Shown here piece by piece: positions 54,694-63,713 of a stretch of 64,000 bases of DNA. Numbering within the stretch: the stretch's first letter is position 1; each line of letters starts with the position of its first letter. Under the pieces are notes generated by a model. That model saw nothing but the letters and a program-made list of their open reading frames with translations, did not search any database and had not been told where the DNA came from. This DNA is from Micromonospora sp. M71_S20 (GTDB taxonomy: Bacteria > Actinomycetota > Actinomycetes > Mycobacteriales > Micromonosporaceae): positions 558,001-622,000 of the forward strand of contig NZ_RCCV01000004.1 of assembly GCF_003664255.1 (NCBI RefSeq), given 5' to 3'. Position numbers and translations under genes: made by a program.

Positions 54694-54732
54694 GTCCCGG
54701 CCCGGCCGGGACCGATCGACCGCCCGCCGGTC
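54694..54732 (+). terminator. Tandem hairpins between hydratase and aminotransferase genes
   Basis: GTCCCGGC/GCCGGGAC (8-bp stem, 3-base loop, 54694-54712) is followed by GACCG/CGGTC (54718-54732). They occupy the middle of a 159-bp gap. A promoter for the aminotransferase gene could follow, but I see no clear boxes. Confidence 0.45.
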
Positions 54733-54798
54733 GGGCAGCACGCACCCGACGACCTGTTCCGACGACGAGACGACTACCACCGAGGAGACCCCGGACCG

Positions 54799-56094
54799 AT
54801 GACCATGCTGGTGGACGAGACCGTCCCGCCGCACAAGGCGGCCTACGACTTCTCCCTCTTCGAGGCGATGGAGTCGGAGGTGCGTTACTACTGCCGCAAG
54901 TTTCCGGTGGTGTTCGACCGGGCCCGGGGCGCCGAGCTCTACGCCGAGGACGGCCGGATGTTCACCGACTTCTTCTGCGGCGCCGGCACCCTGAACTACG
55001 GCCACAACCATCCCCACCTCAAGCGTCGCCTCACCGAGTACCTCGCCAGGGACGGCGTGATGCACGGCCTGGACATGTACACCGTGGCGAAGCGGACCTT
55101 CCTGAGCCGGCTCCGGGAACAGGTGCTGGCCCCGCGAGGGCTGGACCACAAGGTGCAGTTCTGCGGACCGACCGGCACCGACGCGGTGGAGGCGGCGCTG
55201 AAGGTGGCCCGCCGGGCCACGGGACGCCGTGGCGTCGTCTCCTTCACCGGGGCCTACCACGGTATGTCCCGCGGGTCGCTGGCGGTCAGCGGCGGCCGCC
55301 GGGCTCGCGCCGCCGGGCAGGTGGGCACGGCGGACGTGACGTTCGTGCCGTACGAGGACGGTCCGGCGGGGCCCTTCGACTCCATCGGCTACCTGGAGCG
55401 GATGCTGTCCGACCCGTCGTCGGGGCTGGACCTCCCGGCCGCGGTGATCGTCGAACCGTTGCAGATGGAGGGTGGGGTGTACCCGGCCTCGGCCGACTGG
55501 CTGCGCCGGCTGCGCGAGCTGACCACCCGGTACGGCGTCCTGCTCATCTTCGACGAGATCCAGTCCGGTTGCGGACGGACCGGCACGTTCTTCTGCTTCG
55601 AGCACGCCGGCGTGGTGCCGGACATCGTCACCGTCTCCAAGGCGATCGGCGGCTACGGGCTGCCGCTGTCGATGGTGCTGTTCCGACCGGCACTCGACGT
55701 CTGGTCGCCGGGGGAACACACGGGCACCTTCCGGGGCAACCAGCTCGCCTTCGTCGCCGGTGCCGCCGCCTGCGAACTCTGGGGCCAGGAAGGGTTCCGC
55801 ACCACCGCCGCAGTCGGCGCGCGGCGACTGGAGCGCTTCGGCGCCGAACTGCGCGACAGCGAACCGGCGCTCGCCGTCCGGGGCCTGGGCATGGTCCTCG
55901 GCATCGACCTGCGGGCGGCCGGCGGCGCCGAGCGGGCCGACCGGATCCAGCGGCGCTGCTTCGAGACCGGGCTGATCGTCGAACTCTGCGGACGCGACGA
56001 CGAAGTGATCAAGGTGATGCCGCCGCTCACCATCGACCTCGCCCGGCTGGAGCGGGGCCTCACCGTCCTGCACCGGGCCATCCAGGCCAGCTGA
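54799..56094 (+). CDS. Diaminobutyrate--2-oxoglutarate aminotransferase (EctB-like)
   Basis: A 431-residue class III PLP aminotransferase of the EctB/Dat group that makes L-2,4-diaminobutyrate from aspartate semialdehyde. Markers are FTDFFCGAGTLNYGHNHPHL, FCGPTGTDAVEAALKVARRA, FDEIQSGCGRTGTFFCFEHA and the PLP-lysine segment DIVTVSKAIGGYGLPLS. No ectA or ectC is nearby, so the purpose is more likely a diaminobutyrate building block for the peptide, or amination of the new 2-oxo acid. The start has GAGGAG at longer than ideal spacing. Confidence 0.85.
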   Translation: MTMLVDETVPPHKAAYDFSLFEAMESEVRYYCRKFPVVFDRARGAELYAEDGRMFTDFFCGAGTLNYGHNHPHLKRRLTEYLARDGVMHGLDMYTVAKRTFLSRLREQVLAPRGLDHKVQFCGPTGTDAVEAALKVARRATGRRGVVSFTGAYHGMSRGSLAVSGGRRARAAGQVGTADVTFVPYEDGPAGPFDSIGYLERMLSDPSSGLDLPAAVIVEPLQMEGGVYPASADWLRRLRELTTRYGVLLIFDEIQSGCGRTGTFFCFEHAGVVPDIVTVSKAIGGYGLPLSMVLFRPALDVWSPGEHTGTFRGNQLAFVAGAAACELWGQEGFRTTAAVGARRLERFGAELRDSEPALAVRGLGMVLGIDLRAAGGAERADRIQRRCFETGLIVELCGRDDEVIKVMPPLTIDLARLERGLTVLHRAIQAS

Positions 56095-56126
56095 CCGCCT
56101 CCCGTCACCGATCCCGGAGGACCCCG

Positions 56127-57053
56127 ATGGACCGCCGTCCCCGCCGTCACCTGCTGTCGATACAGGACCTCGCCGACGCCGACCTACGGCATCTGGTGGC
56201 CCGCAGCGCCGACTACGCCGCCGGTCGGGTCCGCCCCGCCGACCGGTTGCGTGGCCTGGTCACGGCGGTCTACTTTCGCCGCACCTCGACCCGGACCCGC
56301 ACCGCCTTCTCCAGCGGAGCCCTGCGGCTCGGCTCGCAGCTGATCAGCTACGGCCCCGGGGACCTGCAACTGAACACCGGTGAGACGGTCGGGGACACCA
56401 CCCGGGTGCTGTCCGGGATGGTCGACCTGTTCGTCGCCCGGACCGCCGACCCGGTCGCCGAGCTGCGGGCCTTCGCCGCGCAGGACCGGATGGGGGTGAT
56501 CAACGCGATGAGCGCCGAGGAGCACCCCACGCAGGCGCTGGCCGACCTGAGCACCATGACCCAGCGGTTCGGCCGGGTCGACGGGCTGCGGGTGCTCTAC
56601 GTGGGGGAGGGCAACAACACCGCCGCCGCGCTCGCGCTCGCCCTCAGCCGGTTCACCGGGACGCGGCTGCACCTGCGCACGCCGCCCGGGTACGGGCTGG
56701 ACCCGGGCGTCCTCGCCGCCGCCCGGGTGGCCGCCGGGCGGAGCGGCTCGTCGGTCACCGAGGCGCACCACATGTCGGACCTGCCGGAGGTCGACGTGGT
56801 CTACACCACCCGCTGGCAGACCACCGGCACCAGCAAGCCGGACCCGGACTGGCGGCGCGTCTTCGCGCCGTTCCGGGTCGACGAATCGGTCCTGGCGGCG
56901 AGCCCGCAGGCGGTGTTCATGCACGACCTGCCGGCGCACCGGGGCGAGGAGGTCACCGCCGAGGTGCTGGACGGTCCCCGCAGCATCGCCTTCGACCAGG
57001 CCAAGCACAAGATGTCCAGCGCCCAGGCCGCGTTGGAGTGGTGCGCCGGGTGA
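56127..57053 (+). CDS. Ornithine carbamoyltransferase-like enzyme
   Basis: A 308-residue transcarbamylase that would move a carbamoyl group from carbamoyl phosphate to an amine. The carbamoyl-phosphate loop RRTSTRTRTAFSSG and HPTQALADLS are intact. The amine-site motif, normally His-Cys-Leu-Pro in ornithine enzymes, reads His-Asp-Leu-Pro (MHDLPAHRGEEV, Asp267), implying a different acceptor. The ATG has GGAGG upstream. Its neighbours make diaminopropionate and diaminobutyrate; viomycin and capreomycin clusters use a comparable enzyme to carbamoylate a diaminopropionate-derived residue. A ureido amino acid in the product is the likely outcome. Confidence 0.82.
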   Translation: MDRRPRRHLLSIQDLADADLRHLVARSADYAAGRVRPADRLRGLVTAVYFRRTSTRTRTAFSSGALRLGSQLISYGPGDLQLNTGETVGDTTRVLSGMVDLFVARTADPVAELRAFAAQDRMGVINAMSAEEHPTQALADLSTMTQRFGRVDGLRVLYVGEGNNTAAALALALSRFTGTRLHLRTPPGYGLDPGVLAAARVAAGRSGSSVTEAHHMSDLPEVDVVYTTRWQTTGTSKPDPDWRRVFAPFRVDESVLAASPQAVFMHDLPAHRGEEVTAEVLDGPRSIAFDQAKHKMSSAQAALEWCAG

Positions 57054-57197
57054 GCCCGACCGCCGGTCGGTGCGGTACCTGTCCGACCCGCACCACGGCA
57101 GCCCCGATGACGGGAGCGGGAGCACCGGCGGGCCGGTCGCCCTCGTCGCGTAGCGGATCGCCGCAGGTCGGAGGCGGTGCGCCAGCGCCGGCGAAAT

Positions 57198-57216
57198 ATG
57201 GGTACCGGTTACCCAT
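57198..57216. promoter_or_regulatory. 7-5-7 inverted repeat upstream of the LanM gene
   Basis: ATGGGTACCGGTTACCCAT is a perfect 7-bp inverted repeat with a 5-base spacer in the 163-bp gap before the LanM-like gene. Its size and symmetry suit a dimeric regulator, possibly the LAL protein encoded downstream. It abuts the more upstream candidate start (GTG 57217). Confidence 0.5.
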
Positions 57217-57249
57217 GTGACCCCTCCGGGGCGCCGGCACGATATCGGC

Positions 57250-60200
57250 GTGGACAGATCGGGGACGCGGGACACGACGGCGGTGGGCGGTGCGGGCGGC
57301 GCGTGGTGGGCGCCCGGCCTCACGCTCGCCGAACGGGTACGGGCAGCCGAGCACGGCGGGCCCGTCGCCGCCGACGCCGTCTCCGAGCACGCCGTGCGGC
57401 GGCTGCGGGACTGGCGTTCGGCGTACGAGCTGGGGACGACGGGTCAGTTCGCGCACCGCCTGGCGGCCCTGAGGATCACCGAGCGGCAGTTCCTGGCCCT
57501 CCTCGACACCCCGCCGGCGGCGCTGGCGGACGGGTCGGATGCGCCCGCCTGGGCCGAGTTCACCGAGCGGGCGCTCGGCCTCGCCCCCGACGGCGCCTCC
57601 CACCCGCCCACGGGCACCCCGTGGTCCGACGCGTTCGCCGGCGTGCTGGCACCGTTCGTCACCGCCGCCTGCGCCGACCTGCGGCAGCGGGTACGGGCTC
57701 CCGGGACGTCCACGGTGGTGGACCTCGCCGCGGTGTACGCCGGGTTCGCCGACGCGCTCCGCAGGAGGCTGGTCGCGATGGCCTCGCGTACCTTCGTCCT
57801 GGAACTCAACGCCGCCCGCGCCGCCGGCCGGCTGGTGGGTCCCACGCCCGAGCACCGGTTCGCGGCCTTCGTGGCCGACCTCGCCCAGCGCGGGCGGCTG
57901 ACCCGGGTGATGACGGACTACCCCGTGCTGGCGCGGATCCTGGCGACCGCCTGCCGGCACGCCGTCGAGGCGACGGCCGAGTTGCTCGACCGGTTCGTCG
58001 CGGACCGGGCGGAGATCCTCCGGCGGTTGTTCCCCGGCCGGGATCCGGGACCGCTGGCCGGAGTCGACGTGGCGGGGGACTCGCACGGGCACGGGCGGGC
58101 CGTGGCGCTCCTGCGCTTCGCCTCGGGCGCCCGGGTGGTCTACCGGCCACGCTCGGTCGCCGTCCACGTGCACTTCAACGAGGTCCTGGACTGGCTCAAC
58201 GGGTTGCTGCCGGAGCTGGAGCTGCGCACGTTGACGGTGCTCGCCCGCGACGGCTACGGGTGGATCGAGGTCGTCGACCGTGCCGCCTGCTCCGACGCCG
58301 TCGAGGTGGGCGCGTTCTACCGCCGGCAGGGGGTGCTGCTCGCGCTGCTCTATCTGCTGGGCATGACGGACATCCACCACGAGAACCTGATCGCCTGCGC
58401 CGACCAGCCCGTCCTCGTCGACGTCGAGACGCTGCTGCACCCCGACCTGCCCGTACCGACCGCCGCGCCCGACCCCGCCGCCCGGGCGCTGCGGACATCG
58501 GTGTACCGCACCGCCCTGCTGCCGCAGCCGCTCATCGGCGAGCGCGGCCTGCTGGACATCTCCGGCCTCGGTGGCGACCCCGGCGCGCAACAGCTCCGGG
58601 AGGCCGTCGAGTGGGCCGCGGCCGGCACCGACACGATGCACCTGGTACGTGGTGCCGCGCCCGTGCGGGCGGCCGAGAACCGCCCGACGCTGCACGGCGT
58701 CCCGGCCGATGCCGCCGAGTACACGGGCGAGCTGCTCGCCGGCTTCCGTGCCGGTTACCGCGCCATCGCCCGGTGCGCCGGCGACCTGACCGGCCCGGAC
58801 GGCCTGCTCCGGCGGTTCGCCGCCGACGAGTTGCGGGTCATCGCCCGGTCGACGCGGACCTACACCGTGCTGCTGAGCGAGTCCACCCATCCCGACGTGC
58901 TGCGCGACGCGCTCGACCGTGATCAGATCTTCGACCTGCTCTGGGCGGCCTCGGTGGACGACCCGGTGCGGAACCGCCTGGTGTCCCGCGAGATCGAACA
59001 GCTCTGGGACGGCGACGTCCCCCTGTTCACCTGCCGCCCGGAGGACCGCGACCTGACCGGTGGCGACGGCGTCGGATTCGTCGACGTGCTCGACGAGCCG
59101 GTGCTGGCGACCACGCTGCGCAAGATCGCCGCGATGGGCGCCGTCGACCAGCGCGACCAGGAGTGGATCGTCCAGGCCGCGCTCGCCGGCCGGCTCGGCG
59201 GGGCACGCCACGAGTGCGCCGAGCCGGTGCCCGTCCGGTGGGAGGCCACGGCACCGGACCCGGGCAGGCTGCTCACGGTCGCCTGCGGCATCGCCGACAA
59301 GATCATCGCGGACGCGTACGACGACGGCGTGTTCGCCAACTGGCTCGGCCTCGAACCGGTGGACGGCGGGCACAGCACGATCATGCCGCTGGGCGCGGGG
59401 CTGGGTAACGGATACCCGGGCACCGCCCTCTTCCTGGCCGAACTGGCCCGGCTCACGGACGTCGACCGTTACGCCGAGGCCGCCAACCGGGCGGTGCGCC
59501 AGCTCCCCGTGCTGCTCACCGCGATGGAGGCCCGGCCGCACCTGGCGAGCACGGTCGGCAGCGGCGGGTTCACCGGCCTCGGGGGCATCGCCTACGCGGC
59601 GGCCCGGCTCGCCGACCTGCTCCAGGACGACGCGCTCGGCGACTCCGTCGAGCCGGCGGTACGCCTCGCGGCGATCGCCGCCGCGACGGAACCCCAGCTG
59701 GGCGTGCTCGACGGGCTCGCCGGCTGCCTCGCCGCGATGCTCGCCGTCAGCGAGCTGACCGGCCTGCCGCTCGCCGCCGAGACGGCCCGTGACTGCGCCA
59801 AGCGGCTGCTGGCGGCCGCTCCGTCGCTGCCCGCACAGCCCGGCTTCGCCACCGGTACGGCCGGGATCGGCTGGGCCCTGCTGCGGTTCGCGCAGGCGGA
59901 AGGCGACGAACGGTACGCCGAGGCCGGAAGCGAGATGCTGGCCCGTGCCGCCACCGGCCCCTTCCCGGACCTGTCGGCGCACTCGTGGTGCCACGGCGTC
60001 CCCGGAATCGCGGTCGCCATCGCCGACCAGGGCCGGCTGCTGGCGGACCCCGCGCTGGCCGCCTTCGTGGACCGCGCGGCGACCGCCGTGTCGAGATCGG
60101 GGCTGGTCGGCGACCACAGCCTCTGCCACGGGGAGCTGGGCAGGCAGGAGATGCTGTCGGTCGCCGCCGCACGCGGTCGGCGGGCCGCCGTCAGCGTTCG

Positions 60201-60390
60201 CTCCGACCAGGCCGGGCAACTGGTCGCCGCGCTGGACCAGGCCGGCCCGAGGTGCGGTGCCGCCGGCGGCGTGAGTGTCCCCGGCCTGCTGGACGGCCTG
60301 GCCGGGATCGGCCACGGACTGCTCCGTATCGGCTTCGCCGATCATGTGCCCTCGGCACTGCTGCTGCATGCCGAGCCGACGACATCCTGA
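57250..60390 (+). CDS. LanM-like class II lanthipeptide synthetase
   Basis: A protein of about 1046 residues with an N-terminal DUF4135 dehydratase domain and a C-terminal LanC-like domain. Dehydratase residues by eye: GDSHGHGR (Asp and His), TDIHHENLI, VDVETLLHP and ARSTRTYTVLL (Arg and Thr) are present, but the kinase-type Lys of YKPR is Arg (VYRPRS). In the cyclase, zinc ligands remain (SWCHG; SLCHG), yet the His of the usual HGxxG motif is Thr (FATGTAGIG) and the Asp before GLAG is Gly. It may therefore dehydrate Ser/Thr but cyclise poorly. GTG 57217 is an alternative start; neither has a clear ribosome-binding site. Confidence 0.82.
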   Translation: MDRSGTRDTTAVGGAGGAWWAPGLTLAERVRAAEHGGPVAADAVSEHAVRRLRDWRSAYELGTTGQFAHRLAALRITERQFLALLDTPPAALADGSDAPAWAEFTERALGLAPDGASHPPTGTPWSDAFAGVLAPFVTAACADLRQRVRAPGTSTVVDLAAVYAGFADALRRRLVAMASRTFVLELNAARAAGRLVGPTPEHRFAAFVADLAQRGRLTRVMTDYPVLARILATACRHAVEATAELLDRFVADRAEILRRLFPGRDPGPLAGVDVAGDSHGHGRAVALLRFASGARVVYRPRSVAVHVHFNEVLDWLNGLLPELELRTLTVLARDGYGWIEVVDRAACSDAVEVGAFYRRQGVLLALLYLLGMTDIHHENLIACADQPVLVDVETLLHPDLPVPTAAPDPAARALRTSVYRTALLPQPLIGERGLLDISGLGGDPGAQQLREAVEWAAAGTDTMHLVRGAAPVRAAENRPTLHGVPADAAEYTGELLAGFRAGYRAIARCAGDLTGPDGLLRRFAADELRVIARSTRTYTVLLSESTHPDVLRDALDRDQIFDLLWAASVDDPVRNRLVSREIEQLWDGDVPLFTCRPEDRDLTGGDGVGFVDVLDEPVLATTLRKIAAMGAVDQRDQEWIVQAALAGRLGGARHECAEPVPVRWEATAPDPGRLLTVACGIADKIIADAYDDGVFANWLGLEPVDGGHSTIMPLGAGLGNGYPGTALFLAELARLTDVDRYAEAANRAVRQLPVLLTAMEARPHLASTVGSGGFTGLGGIAYAAARLADLLQDDALGDSVEPAVRLAAIAAATEPQLGVLDGLAGCLAAMLAVSELTGLPLAAETARDCAKRLLAAAPSLPAQPGFATGTAGIGWALLRFAQAEGDERYAEAGSEMLARAATGPFPDLSAHSWCHGVPGIAVAIADQGRLLADPALAAFVDRAATAVSRSGLVGDHSLCHGELGRQEMLSVAAARGRRAAVSVRSDQAGQLVAALDQAGPRCGAAGGVSVPGLLDGLAGIGHGLLRIGFADHVPSALLLHAEPTTS

Positions 60391-60410
60391 CGCGGTGTCG
60401 AGAACCAGAT

Positions 60411-60452
60411 AAGGGGGAAGATATGCGGAACAAGGGGGAAGACATGCGGAAC
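60411..60452 (+). repeat. Tandem 21-bp duplication of ribosome-binding site and start codon
   Basis: Two adjacent 21-bp units (60411-60431 and 60432-60452) differ at one base. Each holds AAGGGGGAAGA followed by ATGCGGAAC, giving two Shine-Dalgarno/start pairs in the same frame for the small peptide. Confidence 0.9.
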
Positions 60453-60650
60453 GACCTGACTGTTCCTCGACCGGCGGGGGCGGTGGAGGAACCGGGGTCG
60501 GCCGACACGCACCCGGCGGGCGAGATCAAACTCAGCTTCCTGTGGCACGTCGGGAGGCGGACGGGCATCCTGACCGGCCTGATGATCGCCGCGCCCGCCA
60601 TCGCGGCCATCATCGACACCGGCGGTACGGGCGGTCACTCGTCGGAGTGA
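60423..60650 (+). CDS. Small Cys-free peptide following LanM (candidate precursor)
   Basis: A 75-residue peptide (68 from the second ATG at 60444). The N-terminal half is polar (Glu/Asp/Pro-rich, leader-like). The C-terminal half has a hydrophobic stretch (GILTGLMIAAPAIAAII) and ends with Thr/Ser (DTGGTGGHSSE). It contains no Cys, so it cannot form lanthionine. Its position 32 bp after lanM, with strong duplicated translation signals, makes it a candidate precursor for a dehydrated peptide. The hydrophobic stretch could instead be a membrane anchor of a small immunity or accessory protein. I recognise no family. Confidence 0.6.
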   Translation: MRNKGEDMRNDLTVPRPAGAVEEPGSADTHPAGEIKLSFLWHVGRRTGILTGLMIAAPAIAAIIDTGGTGGHSSE

Positions 60651-60751
60651 GCCCCCGCCGGGGAGCGGCGCCTTCCCGTGTCGTGTCATCGACAGCGGGT
60701 GCCCCGTGTTCGACGCGGTAATGCGGGTGCCGCTCACGTTAGCCTGCGGGC

Positions 60752-63691
60752 ATGCGTTTCTCCTCGCCGGTGGTGATCGGACGTGATGCCGAACTCCGCA
60801 CCGTCAACGCTCGACTGACGGCCACGCGGGCCTCGTCCGGCGGCACGATCTTCCTGATCGGCGAGGCGGGGATCGGCAAGACCCGGCTCGCGGAACACTG
60901 CGCGCACGCGGCGGCGGAGGCCGGTATGGAGCTGCTACGGGGCCGTAGCAGCTCCACCGGCCCCATCGTCCCGTTCCGCCCGCTGACCGAGGCGATCTTC
61001 TCGCTGTCGCGCACGGGCCGGCTGCCGGACAACACCGAGCTGGCGCCCTACCGGCCGGCCCTCGCCCGGCTCGTGCCCGAATGGCGGGACCCCGCGGTGC
61101 CGGAACGGGTGGCCTCGATCGTCGAACTCGCCGAGGCCGTCCTGCGGCTCGTCACCGCCGTGGCCGGGGGCCGGGGCTGCGTCCTCATCCTCGAGGACAT
61201 CCACGACGCCGACGCCGAGACCCACGCCGTCGTGGAGTATCTGGTCGACAACCTCGCCGACCTGCCCATCCTGATGGTGGCCACCATGCGCCCGGGCAGC
61301 GGCCCCGCGACGGAGCTGGCCTGGGCCGCGGCCGTGCGGCGGTCCGCGACCGTCGTCGAACTGCGCCCCCTGTCCGATCAGGAGGTCCACGAACTCGCCT
61401 CCGCCTGCCTCGACACCGAAACCCTGCCCGCCGAACTGACCGACCGGCTGGTACGCGACAGCGAAGGAAACCCGTTCGTCGCCGAGGAACTCCTCAACAG
61501 CATGATCGGCGCACGCGCACTGGTCCGCGACGGCGACGGCTGGCGGTTCAGCGACGACCCGGCCATCGCGTTGCCGAACACCGTCACGCTCAGCGTGACA
61601 CGCCGGCTGGCCAGCCTCGATCCGCAGGCGCGGACGTTGCTGCACACCGCCGCGGTGCTGGGCCGTCGCTTCCCCGTGGCCGCGGTCCGGGCGGCGACCG
61701 GTCTCGCGGAGCGGGCCATGCTGAGCCACCTGCGTTCCGGGGTGGACGTCGAGGTCATCATGCCCGACCGGTCGACCCCCGACTGGTACTCCTTCCGCCA
61801 CGCGTTGACCGCCGACGCGATCCTGGCCACGCTCACCCCCGCCGAACGGTCCGCGCTGGCCAAACGCGCCGCCGACGCGCTGGAGTCGGCGTACGCCGGG
61901 CTGCCCGGACACTGGTGCCAGCTTGCGGCCGAACTCAGGCAGACCGCCGGCGACAACCACGCCGCGGGCCTGTTGTTCGCGGAGGCGGGCCGGCGGGCCC
62001 TCGGCGACGGCGCGACCACCTCGGCCGTCACCCTGCTCGACCGGGCGTACGAGCTGATGTCCGACCCGCCCGACCCCGAGGCACGCGCCGGCATCCTCGA
62101 GTCGCTGCTCAACGCCCTGGCCGAAGCCGGCCACGCGAGCCGGGCGTTTGCCCTGGTCGACGACGCGACCTGGGTGAACGCCGTGACCCTCGGCGTCGAG
62201 CAGCACGTCAGCATCCGGACCCGGCTCGCCTGGGTCGCGGTCACGACCGGGCGGTGGTCCGACGGCGCGTCCCAGGTGCGCATCGCCCGGGCGATCCTCG
62301 GCAGCAACCCGCCGCCGGGGCCGGCGGCCCGGGTGGACGTGGTCGAGGCGCACCTGATCTTCGGTGACGGCGACGGCTGCGGCCGGACCACGCAGGCCGA
62401 GCAGCTCGTGCTCCAGGCCCTGGCGGTCGCCGAGCGGGTGCCGATGGCGGAGACGGCGTGCCAGGCACTGCAACTCCTGGCCATGATCGCCCGCAGCCGG
62501 AGCTTTGACGAGGCGGAGTCCTACCTGACCAGGATGCTGGCGATGGCCGAGGAACACCGCCTGCCCCTGTGGCGCATCAACGCGCTGTTCCGGCTCGGGG
62601 TCAACCAGAGCATGCGGACCGGTGAGCAGACGCTGCTGCGCCAGGCGGAGCAGGCCGCGCAGCTGTCGGGCGCCATCATGCTCGGGCAGAGCATCGAGGG
62701 CGTGTACGCGATCCGTGCCGTCATGCAGGGCGACTACGCGACAGGTGACGAACTCGCCGCCCGGTGCGCCGCGGCGACCGCCCGGCTGCGCAACATCGAC
62801 GACCAGCAGTTCGCGCTGGTGACGGCCGCCGCCTCCGCCGCCCACCGGGGACGACGGCGACTGATGGAGCAGCGGCTCGAGGAGTTCCGGGCGGTCGGTG
62901 GGGGAGAGTCCGGGCACGTGCCCCTCGCCTACGGCTTCTGCGAAGCCGTCTGCGCGCTGCTGGAGGAGCACCGGCCGGCGGCGATCCGGGCCCTCGACCT
63001 GGCCCGGGCGTGGGAGGACGACCACCCGAACACCTACTACATGACGGGTCGCTTCGGACTGCGGCCACTGCTCGACGCGCTGGCCGGGTCGCTGGACCGC
63101 ACCGGCATGGAGGCGGTGGCGCTGGCGCCGGGTGCGAGCCTGCGCTGGAACCGGCAGTTCCTGCACCTGGCGAAGGCGGTGGTGTACGGGCGCGCGGGGC
63201 AGCGCGAGCGGGCCGCCGCGGAGGTCGCGCTGGCCCTGGAGGCCGCGGCGCCGTACCGCATGTCCTACCACCTGGGGTTGCGTCTGGTCGCCGAGGCCGC
63301 GCTCGCCGACGGGTGGGGCGAGCCCGTCGCCTGGCTGCGGGCGGCGGAGGATCACTTCCACAACGTCGACGCGCCGGTGATCGCCGGCGCCTGCCGGGGC
63401 CTGCTCCGTCAGGCCGGCGCATCGCTCGGGCAACGGCGCTCGGGTCACGACCGCATCCCGGCCCGGCTGCGCGCCGTCGGGGTGACCGTCCGCGAGCACG
63501 AGGTGCTCGTGCTGCTCGCGAAGGGCCACGACAACCAGGACCTGGCCTCGCTGTTGCACCTCTCGCCGCGTACGGTCGAGAAGCACGTCGCCAGCCTGCT
63601 GCTCAAGACCGGGCACGCGAACCGGAGGGCGCTGCGCGACAGCGTGGACGAGCTGCTGCGGTCCGACAGCCGATCCGGAAGCCGTCGGTGA
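60752..63691 (+). CDS. LAL-family LuxR transcriptional activator
   Basis: A 979-residue large ATP-binding LuxR regulator. The N-terminal AAA-type ATPase has Walker A in LIGEAGIGKTRLAEH and Walker B in GCVLILEDIHDAD. A long helical tetratricopeptide-like middle follows, and the C-terminal LuxR helix-turn-helix reads VTVREHEVLVLLAKGHDNQD then LLHLSPRTVEKHVASLLLKT. LAL proteins are common pathway-specific activators in actinomycete biosynthetic clusters. It is the last cluster gene and probably activates the LanM unit, the NRPS arms, or both. Confidence 0.9.
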   Translation: MRFSSPVVIGRDAELRTVNARLTATRASSGGTIFLIGEAGIGKTRLAEHCAHAAAEAGMELLRGRSSSTGPIVPFRPLTEAIFSLSRTGRLPDNTELAPYRPALARLVPEWRDPAVPERVASIVELAEAVLRLVTAVAGGRGCVLILEDIHDADAETHAVVEYLVDNLADLPILMVATMRPGSGPATELAWAAAVRRSATVVELRPLSDQEVHELASACLDTETLPAELTDRLVRDSEGNPFVAEELLNSMIGARALVRDGDGWRFSDDPAIALPNTVTLSVTRRLASLDPQARTLLHTAAVLGRRFPVAAVRAATGLAERAMLSHLRSGVDVEVIMPDRSTPDWYSFRHALTADAILATLTPAERSALAKRAADALESAYAGLPGHWCQLAAELRQTAGDNHAAGLLFAEAGRRALGDGATTSAVTLLDRAYELMSDPPDPEARAGILESLLNALAEAGHASRAFALVDDATWVNAVTLGVEQHVSIRTRLAWVAVTTGRWSDGASQVRIARAILGSNPPPGPAARVDVVEAHLIFGDGDGCGRTTQAEQLVLQALAVAERVPMAETACQALQLLAMIARSRSFDEAESYLTRMLAMAEEHRLPLWRINALFRLGVNQSMRTGEQTLLRQAEQAAQLSGAIMLGQSIEGVYAIRAVMQGDYATGDELAARCAAATARLRNIDDQQFALVTAAASAAHRGRRRLMEQRLEEFRAVGGGESGHVPLAYGFCEAVCALLEEHRPAAIRALDLARAWEDDHPNTYYMTGRFGLRPLLDALAGSLDRTGMEAVALAPGASLRWNRQFLHLAKAVVYGRAGQRERAAAEVALALEAAAPYRMSYHLGLRLVAEAALADGWGEPVAWLRAAEDHFHNVDAPVIAGACRGLLRQAGASLGQRRSGHDRIPARLRAVGVTVREHEVLVLLAKGHDNQDLASLLHLSPRTVEKHVASLLLKTGHANRRALRDSVDELLRSDSRSGSRR

Positions 63692-63713
63692 TCGACCTCG
63701 GACCCACGGTCGG

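Noticed and set aside
57250..60390. Reading the LanM-like gene as a class III/IV synthetase
   Set aside because: There is no separate Ser/Thr kinase plus lyase domain; the GDSH, DIHHEN and VDVETL motifs are those of the class II DUF4135 dehydratase, and the C-terminal zinc ligands are present.
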